A DNA stretch of 64,000 nucleotides from the NCBI GenBank assembly GCA_031553775.1, contig JAVBLA010000048.1, forward strand, positions 57,124 through 121,123, in the 5' to 3' direction. A program made the position numbers and the translations under genes. This stretch comes from JAISFI01 sp031553775 (lineage in GTDB: Bacteria; Bacteroidota; Bacteroidia; Bacteroidales; Azobacteroidaceae). Below the pieces are notes generated by a model. The model searched no databases. It was not told the origin of the DNA and saw only the letters and a program-made list of their open reading frames with translations. Of the stretch, positions 18,229 to 25,930 are shown one piece after another; positions within the stretch are counted from its first letter, which is position 1, and each line of letters begins with the position of its first letter.

Positions 18229-18256
18229 AATTAAGAATTAAGAATTAAGAATGAAG
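18229..18256. repeat. AGAATTA-type tandem repeat in nuoI-nuoJ spacer
   Basis: Three AATTAAG units and a variant (AATGAAG) in tandem occupy most of the 43-bp spacer. The same unit recurs exactly at 55277-55304 and, inverted, at 40-76. Confidence 0.7.
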
Positions 18257-18262
18257 ATTTTT

Positions 18263-18745
18263 TCATTTTTCAATTTTCACTTTTAATTTTAGACTTGATC
18301 CTTCGTTATTTAATTTTTTTACTAATTTTCCGGATGTGAACGTTGCGTGTTCGAAGTCGGGTTTCCACTCGATGGCATCCTGCGGGCAGCTTTCGGTGCA
18401 TAGGGCACAAAAGATGCAAGAGCCTATGTCATAGATGTATTTGTCCAATACTTTTTTCTCTTTTCCTGTAGTTTCGTCAAGCTCCATTCTGATGGTTATC
18501 TGAATGGTGCCATTCGGACAGTTTGTCTCACAAATTTTACAGGCGGTACATTTGTGCTGGTTATTTTCGTCGTGCGGCATGGTCAGTTCTCCGCGGAAAC
18601 GCTCGAAATGTTCCTTTTTACCCCGGTTTTCGGGATATTGTTCCGTAACTTTCGGGCGGATCATGTTGAGCATGGTGATATACATCCCCTGCATCAACCG
18701 GTAAATTCCAATCCCAATATTTTTGATATAATCGATCACATTCAT
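18263..18745 (-). CDS. nuoI: NADH-quinone oxidoreductase subunit I, 2x[4Fe-4S] ferredoxin-type
   Basis: A 160-residue peripheral-arm subunit with two complete four-cysteine clusters: CTACKICETNCPNG and CIFCALCTESCPQDAIEW. These carry clusters N6a and N6b and pass electrons towards NuoB. In organisms without NuoEFG this subunit lies near the entry point for electrons, so it may receive them from ferredoxin or another donor. It follows nuoH by 28 bp. Confidence 0.95.
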   Translation of the reverse strand: MNVIDYIKNIGIGIYRLMQGMYITMLNMIRPKVTEQYPENRGKKEHFERFRGELTMPHDENNQHKCTACKICETNCPNGTIQITIRMELDETTGKEKKVLDKYIYDIGSCIFCALCTESCPQDAIEWKPDFEHATFTSGKLVKKLNNEGSSLKLKVKIEK

Positions 18746-18773
18746 GATGAATTTTTTCGTTTTAGTTCTTAAA

Positions 18774-19835
18774 TCAGATTACGCACAAAGCCATTAAAAT
18801 GATGTTGATCAAGCTGATCGGCATCAATATTTTCCACTCGAATTTCAATAACTGGTCGATACGGAGACGAGGGAAAGACCAACGCACCCATAAAGCGAAA
18901 AATACACAGAAGAATGCTTTTCCGAAGAACCAGATGACCGAAGGAATCAAGTCCATGATGGCATTGAAGTTTTCCCATCCGGGGATATGTAACGGCATCC
19001 ATCCCCCGAGGAACATGGTGGTGGCAATAGCTGCAATGATAAACATGTTGAGATATTCGGCCAGGTAGAAAAATCCGAACTGGATTCCCGAATATTCGGT
19101 GTGGTAGCCGGCGGTCAGTTCCGATTCTGCTTCCGGAAGGTCGAAAGGCCCCCGGTTGGTTTCGGCGTGTCCGGCAATGACATAGATCAGGAATGCGATC
19201 ACTGCGGGTACGTGTCCTTTGAAAATGAACCACATTTCGGCCTGCTGGGCAACAATTTCAGAAAGTTGCATGGAACCGGAGAGGATAACGATTGTCAGCA
19301 ATGAAAGTCCACAGGACAATTCGTAACTGATCAATTGAGCGCCGCTTCGCATGGCTCCGATCATGGTATATTTATTGTTACTGGACCAACCCGCGAGGAG
19401 AATTCCCACTACACCTAAAGAAGAAATGGCCAGCAGGTAAAATACCCCGATATTGAAATCGATGGCTTGTATTCCTCTGGCAAAAGGCAGGGCTCCGAAA
19501 GTGCAGACAGATGCTACAATTACTAAAAACGCAGCGACCCGGAACAGCAACTGGTCGGCTTCCTTAATATGGATCAATTCCTTTAATAGGATCTTGATCA
19601 TGTCCGCCACGCTTTGCAAGGCACCGAGCGGTCCTACACGAGTGGGGCCGAGACGGCATTGGAAGAAAGCACAGACTTTCCGTTCCAAATAAATGAGGAA
19701 GAGAGCAAGCACGGCGTATGCAGCCAGTATTGCGATTCCTATCAGCAGGAATTCGACGAATAAAGTCCATCCGTTGTTCATATATTGCCGGAGGAACTCG
19801 TCTATCCAGGATGTTACTATACCAAAATCGAACAT
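18774..19835 (-). CDS. nuoH: NADH-quinone oxidoreductase subunit H
   Basis: The 353-residue membrane subunit forms much of the quinone chamber. Visible motifs are ERKVCAFFQCRLGPTRVGPLGALQSVADMIKILLKE (conserved loop), GAMRSGAQLISYELSCGLSLL, and RGPFDLPEAESELTAGYHTEYSG, with the acidic residues of the E-channel. About eight or nine membrane helices are present. Its start is 82 bp after nuoCD. Confidence 0.95.
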   Translation of the reverse strand: MFDFGIVTSWIDEFLRQYMNNGWTLFVEFLLIGIAILAAYAVLALFLIYLERKVCAFFQCRLGPTRVGPLGALQSVADMIKILLKELIHIKEADQLLFRVAAFLVIVASVCTFGALPFARGIQAIDFNIGVFYLLAISSLGVVGILLAGWSSNNKYTMIGAMRSGAQLISYELSCGLSLLTIVILSGSMQLSEIVAQQAEMWFIFKGHVPAVIAFLIYVIAGHAETNRGPFDLPEAESELTAGYHTEYSGIQFGFFYLAEYLNMFIIAAIATTMFLGGWMPLHIPGWENFNAIMDLIPSVIWFFGKAFFCVFFALWVRWSFPRLRIDQLLKFEWKILMPISLINIILMALCVI

Positions 19836-19846
19836 AATTTGTAAGT

Positions 19847-19916
19847 TAAAAGTGAAAAGCGAAAAGTGAAAAATTGAATTTGAGAATATTCTTCATTCTT
19901 CATTTTTCATTTTTTT
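19847..19916. repeat. Degenerate 7-bp repeats in nuoCD-nuoH spacer
   Basis: Two blocks fill the 82-bp spacer: AAAAGTG, AAAAGCG, AAAAGTG, AAAAATT on one side and TTCATTC, TTCATTT, TTCATTT on the other. Both have a 7-bp period. Despite opposite base composition they do not form a convincing hairpin. Confidence 0.55.
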
Positions 19917-19917
19917 A

Positions 19918-21552
19918 TTATCTATCAATACACGGAATCACATAATCTAAAGAAGCACCGATCATGATCAGGTCGGCCACTTTATAACCTGAAGCAATGC
20001 TGTCTAACGAGCCTGCAAGAGTCATACTCGGGGAGCGGAATTTGACGCGGTAAGGATTTTTCTCTCCTTTACTATTGATATATACGTCGAATTCGCCGCG
20101 GGCATTTTCCACCCGTTGGAAGAATTCACCTTCCGGGAGACGGATAATGGCCTTTGTTTTGGCAGCATAAGCGCCACCGGGTATGTTGTCTATCAATTGC
20201 TCTATGATTTTCAGGGATTCTTCGATTTCGTCCAGGCGGATGATATAGCGGTCGAATGTTTCTCCATCTTGCCGGATCATTTCTTTGAAATCCACATGAC
20301 GGTAAGCCGCATACGGATCTATTTTACGGATATCGTTGCTCCATCCGGATGCTCTTCCGCTGGGGCCGGTAACACCGAGGGAAATGGCTTTTTCTTTGGA
20401 AAGTTTTCCAACATTGACCATCCGGTCGCGGGCGATCGGGTTTCCTGTAAAAAGGATGTGATGTTCTTTCAGCATCTTCCTCATATAGGGAATAAATTCT
20501 TTGACTCTTTTTTGGAAGTTGGGGTGGATATCTTTCGATACACCGCCAATAACACTGTAATTGGCCATTAATCGTCCGCCTGCGGTTTCCTCGAAAATAT
20601 CCATGATTTTTTCGCGGTCGCGCATGCCATAAACGAAAGCAGTGATCGATCCCATATCCATCGCCATACAACCCCATCCCAAAAGGTGGGAGGCAATACG
20701 GGTCAATTCATCGAAAATAGTGCGGATATAGTGGGCACGTTCAGGGACTTCCAGTTCCAGCGCTTTTTCACAACAGAGGGCGAAGGCGTGGCGATTCATG
20801 GTTCCTGAAAGATAGTCCAGACGGTCGGTAAGGTGCAATATTTGCGGATAAGTATAGCTTTCGCACATTTTTTCTATCCCGCGATGGATATATCCGAAGT
20901 TCGGGTCGATTTTTGTTACCTGTTCCCCTTCCAGCGCTACGCGCAGGTGGAGTACCCCGTGCATGGAGGGGTGTTGCGGACCAAAGTTGACTACATATTC
21001 CTGTTCTCCGAACAGAGGTTTATGTGTTTCGACCGGTTTCCCCATTTCCATATTGATCGTCATCACGTCTTCCATCCGTTCGATAGAATCGTTTTCGAGA
21101 GGGATCGGATTCTTTTCAGGGCTGGCATCATAATCTTTCCGCAGGGGATAACCGTTCCAGTCGGTGCGCAGGAATAAATGGCGCATATCCGGATGGTTGA
21201 TGAAGCGGATGCCGAAATAATCGAAGACTTCCCTTTCGTAGATATTGGCTACTTCCCAGAGATCGGTTACGGAAAATAATTCCGGTTTTTCCCGGTCGTC
21301 CGTAGATGTCTGTAATACAATTATATTATCCGGAAATTGGGAACTGGAGATATAATAATTTATACCTAAGGCTTCTCCGAGATCCATTCCGATCAGATCG
21401 ATCAGAAAGTCGAAAGAAATGCCCGGGTTGTATCGTAGTTCTTTTGCTGTTTCGTGTAATTTGTCTTTAGGAACGACCACTGTGATCGTACTGCCTTTTT
21501 CCTGGAAGTCGGAGAAGCCAAGTGCCGTTAGTTTATCCTTAACGAGTTGCAT
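19918..21552 (-). CDS. nuoCD: Fused NADH-quinone oxidoreductase subunit C/D
   Basis: A 544-residue fusion of the 30-kDa (NuoC) and 49-kDa (NuoD) subunits. NuoC occupies about residues 1-170 (LWEVANIYEREVFDYFGIRF, HPDMRHLFLRTDWNGYPLRKDY). NuoD runs from about 180 to the end (NFGPQHPSMHGVLHLRVAL, GYIHRGIEKMCE, GVTGPSGRASG, IDPYAAYRHV). NuoD together with NuoB forms the quinone-binding pocket. The fusion is usual for Bacteroidota. Its start overlaps the nuoB stop by 14 bp. Confidence 0.95.
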   Translation of the reverse strand: MQLVKDKLTALGFSDFQEKGSTITVVVPKDKLHETAKELRYNPGISFDFLIDLIGMDLGEALGINYYISSSQFPDNIIVLQTSTDDREKPELFSVTDLWEVANIYEREVFDYFGIRFINHPDMRHLFLRTDWNGYPLRKDYDASPEKNPIPLENDSIERMEDVMTINMEMGKPVETHKPLFGEQEYVVNFGPQHPSMHGVLHLRVALEGEQVTKIDPNFGYIHRGIEKMCESYTYPQILHLTDRLDYLSGTMNRHAFALCCEKALELEVPERAHYIRTIFDELTRIASHLLGWGCMAMDMGSITAFVYGMRDREKIMDIFEETAGGRLMANYSVIGGVSKDIHPNFQKRVKEFIPYMRKMLKEHHILFTGNPIARDRMVNVGKLSKEKAISLGVTGPSGRASGWSNDIRKIDPYAAYRHVDFKEMIRQDGETFDRYIIRLDEIEESLKIIEQLIDNIPGGAYAAKTKAIIRLPEGEFFQRVENARGEFDVYINSKGEKNPYRVKFRSPSMTLAGSLDSIASGYKVADLIMIGASLDYVIPCIDR

Positions 21553-22183
21553 TGTCTACCTCCTTTTCTTTATGGGTTTCATTTTTCATGGCATTTTGTT
21601 CCCCTTCTTCGGTGACTGCCGGTTGTTCCGGAAGTTTGAAAAAGTTCTGCACTTTGATTTTGCGGGCCATCTGCATCATGCCGTAGAGCATGGCATCCGG
21701 GCGGGGTGGGCATCCGGGTACATATACGTCTACCGGGATGATTTCATTTACGCCTTTCACTACGTGGTAAGCGTTTTTGAAAGGTCCGCCGGAGATCGCG
21801 CAGCTACCTACCGCCATTACATATTTCGGCTCGGCCATCTGGTCGTACAAACGTTTGAGAACCGGAGCCATTTTATGTACGATTGTTCCGCAGACGAAGA
21901 TCACGTCGGCTTGCCGGGGGCTGTTACGGGTGACTTCCCATCCGAAGCGGGCAAAGTCAGCCCTGGCAGCGCCCACGCACATAAATTCGATACCGCAGCA
22001 GCTGGTGGCGAAAGTAAGCGGCCAGACGGAATTAGATCTTCCCCAGTTGATAAAATCGCTGATTTTTCCCACGAAAATATTGACGCCATTGGCGCGTAAT
22101 TCGTTCACATATGCTTCGAGGTATTCATTTTCATTGAAGTCCTCATATTTCATATTGCGGATGTAGATGTCTTTTACTTCCAT
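21539..22183 (-). CDS. nuoB: NADH-quinone oxidoreductase subunit B
   Basis: A 214-residue subunit carrying the terminal [4Fe-4S] cluster N2. The ligands are the tandem cysteines in ATSCCGIEFM, the Cys in AVGSCAISGG and the Cys in YVPGCPPRPDA. It delivers electrons to quinone at the NuoD interface. The C-terminal ~35 residues are charged and poorly conserved. It overlaps nuoA by 10 bp and nuoCD by 14 bp. Confidence 0.95.
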   Translation of the reverse strand: MEVKDIYIRNMKYEDFNENEYLEAYVNELRANGVNIFVGKISDFINWGRSNSVWPLTFATSCCGIEFMCVGAARADFARFGWEVTRNSPRQADVIFVCGTIVHKMAPVLKRLYDQMAEPKYVMAVGSCAISGGPFKNAYHVVKGVNEIIPVDVYVPGCPPRPDAMLYGMMQMARKIKVQNFFKLPEQPAVTEEGEQNAMKNETHKEKEVDNATR

Positions 22184-22527
22184 TTAAGCGCTCCTTTTTT
22201 CCAGGCGTAAGCCAGTCCTAATGTCAATACGATAAAAAAGAATAACACGGTATATAGTCCGTAGGCTCCCAGCTCCCTAACAACAGTTGCCCAGGGAAAC
22301 AGAAGCACGGTTTCAACGTCAAAAATAAGATACAGGATGGCGAACAGATAATAACCCACCCGGAATTGTAACCAGGAGGTCCCTTTGGTGGGAATTCCAC
22401 ATTCATAGGGTTCTTCTTTGTGTGGGTTTGTCGATCTAGGCGCTACCAGCCAAGCAATCAGCAAAGCAGCGATCACCAGCACCAGCGCTGTTATAAATAC
22501 TACGAGAAATAAGGCATTATTGCTCAT
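22174..22527 (-). CDS. nuoA: NADH-quinone oxidoreductase subunit A
   Basis: A 117-residue protein with three membrane helices. The NuoA signature YECGIPTKG and the motif FRVGYYLFAILYLIFDVETVLLFPWA are clear. It is the first gene of the nuo operon, preceded by a consensus promoter at 22600-22631 and a leader of about 65 nt. Confidence 0.94.
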   Translation of the reverse strand: MSNNALFLVVFITALVLVIAALLIAWLVAPRSTNPHKEEPYECGIPTKGTSWLQFRVGYYLFAILYLIFDVETVLLFPWATVVRELGAYGLYTVLFFFIVLTLGLAYAWKKGALKWK

Positions 22528-22599
22528 AATTAACGAGTTAGATGAATATTCCTGATTGAAAAAAATACTGGCAGATCATGCCATTTTTCAAATAAGCCG

Positions 22600-22631
22600 C
22601 AAAAGTAAGAAAGATTTTCCCGCTTCGCAAA
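22600..22631 (-). promoter_or_regulatory. Promoter of the nuo operon
   Basis: On the minus strand, TTTG (22631-22628), a 20-bp spacer and TACTTTTG (22607-22600) match the Bacteroides sigma consensus TTTG-N19-21-TAnnTTTG exactly. The expected start of transcription is near 22593, giving a leader of about 65 nt before nuoA. Confidence 0.75.
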
Positions 22632-22651
22632 TAATCGAGGGGAAAATTGAA

Positions 22652-22690
22652 AACTAAAAACTAAAAACTAAGAACTAAAAACTAAGAAAC
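22652..22690. repeat. AAAAACT tandem repeat upstream of nuo promoter
   Basis: About five 7-bp units (AAAAACT and the variant AAGAACT) lie just upstream of the -33 element of the nuo promoter. Such an A-tract-rich array could act as an UP-like element or simply be part of the repeat family common in this region. Confidence 0.65.
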
Positions 22691-22966
22691 TGTTTGAAAA
22701 TTTACACCAGTGATTACTAAAACTAATATTATTTCTTATCTATAATGCTTTTCTATATCCTTTTTTTGTCTTTTTCCTTACTATTTGCTATTTGAAAAAA
22801 CAATGAGACGTTTTTTGAAAGGAGAGACAGGTTCTTAAGATTCTAAAAATTACAACTTTAAGTCCACTCTGGAAAGTGTTTGTTTTTTTACAGACGTTTT
22901 GTCGCAATATTCTATGAAATTTCATCTATTTCTAGGAAAAAACCGATTAAAGTGGTATTTTGATAG

Positions 22967-23012
22967 TTGAGAGAAAAACAAAAGGGACATCTATCATCGG
23001 AATGTCCCTTTT
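22967..23012 (-). terminator. Intrinsic terminator after the AraC-type gene
   Basis: An 11-bp perfect inverted repeat (AAAAGGGACAT and ATGTCCCTTTT) with an 11-nt loop occupies 22980-23012. On the minus strand it is followed by TGTTTTTCTC, giving the T-rich tail of an intrinsic terminator. It lies about 120 nt downstream of the regulator's stop codon. Confidence 0.65.
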
Positions 23013-23133
23013 ACAAATGATTGGATATGTTATCAAAGCATTGACGGGTGGTTAATGCGTATGGAGGAAAGCCTTTTTGTTTCCTTCCGATTTTTAATTT
23101 CCTAAAAACAATCTTCAATTTTTATTTTAACTC

Positions 23134-24030
23134 TTAACTCCCTTCCTCCTCCGGCTTATACCTCTTCCTATATTCCTTAGGCGTTATTTCCATTTCGAGT
23201 TTGAAGGCTTTTGAAAAATGAAAAGGGTCGTAGAATCCCAGACGGAAGGCGATCTCTTTTATTTTTAGGTCGGAAAATTGCAGGTATGAGCAGGCGCGTT
23301 GTATTTTTAGTTGATTATAATATACCATGGGAGCGTAGGATGTTTTTTCTGAGAATATGGATCCGAAATGCGAACTGGAATATCCGGCATGGGCGGCAAT
23401 ATCTTCCAGGGAAATTTTGTTTTCCAGATTGTCTTTCATAAACAGAATACTTTTCTGTATGACATCGGTTTCTTTTACATTTTTGATTTCACGGAATTGA
23501 TTGATATATTTCAGCGATGCCAGGAAGTGCATCAGGCAAAAACTGGTATATTCGAGGTTTTCGGGGTTATAACCCATTTCCAGATTTTGATAGATTTCTT
23601 CGAATAGTTCGAAGCGGTCGCTGTATCTGCTTTTATCGGATTCTTCCACATGTATAATCTTTCCAATGATGGAGGAGAACATTGGGGTATTATCTCCACA
23701 AAAATGAATCCAATAGATACTCCAGGGGTTATGGAGATCTGCTCCATAGGCATGCGCTTTATTTGCGGGTAGGATAAATGCTTGGTCCTTCGTTAAATAG
23801 TGCTTCTCTCCTTCTAGAGAAACCCATCCTTTCCCCTGTTCGCAATATATGAATATGTTCTCTTTGGTTCCATGTTCCCGTTCCCGGAAATGGTATTTGG
23901 CTGTGGGGTAATAACCTATATGGGTAACATACAATTGCTTTGTGATAGGGTTTTCAGCCTGAAAATACCTGATATTGTATGGTGTGATAATTGCTTTTTC
24001 TCCTTTGAATCCGTCCGCGATCTTTTCCAT
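23134..24030 (-). CDS. AraC-family transcriptional regulator
   Basis: The 298-residue protein has an N-terminal cupin-type sugar-sensing domain (about 20-170, with YIYCEQGKGWVSLEGEKHYL-like features) and a C-terminal AraC DNA-binding domain. Its two helix-turn-helix units are at about 205-230 (ISLEDIAAHAGYSSSHFGSIF) and 255-292 (IKEIAFRLGFYDPFHFSKAFK, then TPKEYRKRY). It is divergent from a sugar porter gene. The 461-bp intergenic region contains three 21-bp-spaced direct half-sites that suit this family, and two of them recur before the lyase gene at 60.7 kb. It therefore probably activates the carbohydrate locus in response to a sugar; the ligand is unknown. Confidence 0.92.
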   Translation of the reverse strand: MEKIADGFKGEKAIITPYNIRYFQAENPITKQLYVTHIGYYPTAKYHFREREHGTKENIFIYCEQGKGWVSLEGEKHYLTKDQAFILPANKAHAYGADLHNPWSIYWIHFCGDNTPMFSSIIGKIIHVEESDKSRYSDRFELFEEIYQNLEMGYNPENLEYTSFCLMHFLASLKYINQFREIKNVKETDVIQKSILFMKDNLENKISLEDIAAHAGYSSSHFGSIFSEKTSYAPMVYYNQLKIQRACSYLQFSDLKIKEIAFRLGFYDPFHFSKAFKLEMEITPKEYRKRYKPEEEGS

Positions 24031-24056
24031 TAGTTCAAAATTTGTATTTTCCGGAG

Positions 24057-24087
24057 CAAAAATAGGTATTTTTTACATGGGTTCGAA
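24057..24087 (-). promoter_or_regulatory. Putative promoter of the AraC-type regulator
   Basis: On the minus strand 24064-24057 reads TATTTTTG, an exact TAnnTTTG match. About 19 bp upstream TTCG (24087-24084) stands in place of TTTG. The leader would be about 20 nt. The weak -33 box keeps confidence moderate. Confidence 0.4.
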
Positions 24088-24373
24088 TTATTTGCATCTT
24101 AAAATGATGATTTATTGGGATGAACGATCTGTATTGATAAAAAATGAGCATAGTTAAGATTAATAGTATAGTGTGTATGGTACGCGTGAAATGCCATTCT
24201 GATTTAATGTATTTCAAATAATTGACTTTTATGGAATTTTCTGGTAAGATTTTTTGAAGACAGAATATCCTTTTCTTTATTTTCTAAAATATAATTTGAA
24301 AATGAAATTTTACATGAAAATCGAAATATTTTACATATTTCTTGTTTTTTGCCTCGAAAAAAGTCAATCTAAG

Positions 24374-24448
24374 ACATGTTAATAGTGAAAATTTACATGT
24401 TTTTCCATGTTAGCTGCATTTTTTTCAATAAACTTCATTTTACTTTTG
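24374..24448 (+). promoter_or_regulatory. Sugar-porter promoter with three 21-bp-spaced activator half-sites
   Basis: Three direct repeats start at 24374 (ACATGTTAATA), 24395 (ACATGTTTTTC) and 24416 (GCATTTTTTTC), exactly 21 bp apart. The -7 element TACTTTTG begins at 24441, 25 bp after the last half-site. There is no TTTG at the -33 position; the proximal half-site covers it, as expected for an activator contacting polymerase. The same arrangement is found at 60613-60666. AraC-family proteins bind direct half-sites two helical turns apart, so the adjacent regulator is the probable ligand. The repeat geometry is seen directly; the binding is inference. Confidence 0.7.
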
Positions 24449-24491
24449 TACCGTTGATAATTAAAATAATCTTGAAATAAATCAAACAACC

Positions 24492-25877
24492 GTGAAAAAC
24501 AAAAAATCCAATAACAGTTTTTATTTGCTATTAATTTCCCTGGTTTCTGCCATGGGAGGTTTGCTTTTCGGATACGACTGGGTGGTAATCGGTGGAGCCA
24601 AGCCATTTTATGAAGTATTCTTCGGTATTCAGAATTCTCCTTATATGCAAGGGTGGGTGATGGGTAGTGCTATTTTGGGTTGTTTAATAGGCGTAATGAT
24701 ATCAGGTAGTTTGTCCGATCGTTATGGCCGTAAACCGTTAATGGTTGTTTCTTCTTTAATATTTATTGTAGCGGCGGTCGGAACCGGTATAGTCGATCAG
24801 ATATCCTGGTTTATTGTTTACCGGATTTTGGGAGGGATTGGTATTGGTATTGCATCGAATTTGTCTCCTATGTATATAGCAGAGGTTTCTCCGGGAAATG
24901 TCCGGGGCCGTTTTGTTTCCATTAATCAGTTGACGATTGTATTAGGTATTTTGGCTGCACAGGTTGTCAACTGGCTGATTGCAGATCCGATCCATCCGGG
25001 TGAAGATATCCTGGCCTCCTGGAACGGACAGATGGGATGGCGTTGGATGTTCTGGGCCGGAGGTGTTCCTGCGGTAGCCTTTTTTATTATGATCTTTTTT
25101 GTACCGGAAAGTCCCCGCTGGTTGGCTTTCCAGCATCAATACGGAAAAGCCGGCTCAATCCTCTCCCGTATCGGAGGAAAAGAATATGCTGAGAAAGAAA
25201 TTTCCGAAATCAGGGCTGTGGCAGGTGGAGAGAAACAGAAGATAGACCATCGGTTGTTGTTTCAGGGGAAAATGCCTAAAATATTGTTAATAGGTATTGT
25301 TATTGCAGCATTTCAACAATGGTGCGGAATCAATGTTATTTTTAATTATGCACAGGAAATCTTTTCGGCCGCAGGTTATGGTGTATCAGATATTCTTTTC
25401 AATATTGTGGTTACTGGTATAACTAACGTTATTTTCACTTTTGTCGGGATGTACACGGTAGATCGTTTGGGACGGCGCGCTTTATTACTCTTTGGAGCGG
25501 CCGGGCTGGCTTGCATTTATGCCATTTTAGGAGGTTGTTACTATTTTGAAATAACCGGCATTGCCGTATTGACCCTTGTGGTTGCTGCCATAGCTTGTTA
25601 TGCCATGACACTGGCTCCGATTACCTGGGTGGTTATTTCTGAAATATTTCCTACGAAAGTCCGGGGTCTGGCAATGGCTGTTTCCACATTCTCTTTATGG
25701 ACTGCCTGTTTCGTATTGACTTATACCTTCCCCTTGTTGAATAAGGGCTTAGGTTCGTATGGTACTTTCTGGTTGTACGGGATTGTCTGTATCCTTGGTT
25801 TCCTCTTTATCAAAATGAATCTGCCGGAGACAAAAGGGAAGTCATTGGAAGAGATTGAGCAGGAGCTAACAAAATGA
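24492..25877 (+). CDS. MFS sugar porter (xylose/glucose-type symporter)
   Basis: A 461-residue, 12-helix sugar porter of the SP family. Diagnostic motifs are SDRYGRKPLMV between helices 2 and 3, YRILGGIGIGIASNLSPMYIAEVSP, the central PESPRWLAF, QQWCGINVIFNYA, DRLGRRALLL and the C-terminal PETKGKSLEEIEQEL. It imports a monosaccharide, probably one released by the downstream glycosidases. It starts with GTG at 24492, which is the only start giving the expected N-terminus. It heads a group of four plus-strand genes and is preceded by the 21-bp-spaced operator. Confidence 0.92.
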   Translation: MKNKKSNNSFYLLLISLVSAMGGLLFGYDWVVIGGAKPFYEVFFGIQNSPYMQGWVMGSAILGCLIGVMISGSLSDRYGRKPLMVVSSLIFIVAAVGTGIVDQISWFIVYRILGGIGIGIASNLSPMYIAEVSPGNVRGRFVSINQLTIVLGILAAQVVNWLIADPIHPGEDILASWNGQMGWRWMFWAGGVPAVAFFIMIFFVPESPRWLAFQHQYGKAGSILSRIGGKEYAEKEISEIRAVAGGEKQKIDHRLLFQGKMPKILLIGIVIAAFQQWCGINVIFNYAQEIFSAAGYGVSDILFNIVVTGITNVIFTFVGMYTVDRLGRRALLLFGAAGLACIYAILGGCYYFEITGIAVLTLVVAAIACYAMTLAPITWVVISEIFPTKVRGLAMAVSTFSLWTACFVLTYTFPLLNKGLGSYGTFWLYGIVCILGFLFIKMNLPETKGKSLEEIEQELTK

Positions 25878-25930
25878 GATCATAAAATATCATCAATATT
25901 TTAATAATAACAGAAGAAACAAAAAATAAT

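Larger units (their letters stand above)
22528..23133. other. Intergenic region between araC-type gene and nuoA
   Basis: A 606-bp AT-rich spacer. From the nuo side outward it contains the nuo promoter (22600-22631), an AAAAACT tandem repeat (22652-22690), about 280 bp with no recognisable signal, and a hairpin terminator for the AraC-type gene (22967-23012). No open frame with coding character or RNA gene is seen. Confidence 0.6.
24031..24491. other. Divergent control region between AraC regulator and sugar porter
   Basis: This 461-bp AT-rich region separates two divergently read genes. It contains a putative promoter for the regulator (24057-24087) and the activator sites plus promoter for the porter (24374-24448). 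The central 280 bp shows no further clear signal or coding frame. Confidence 0.65.
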
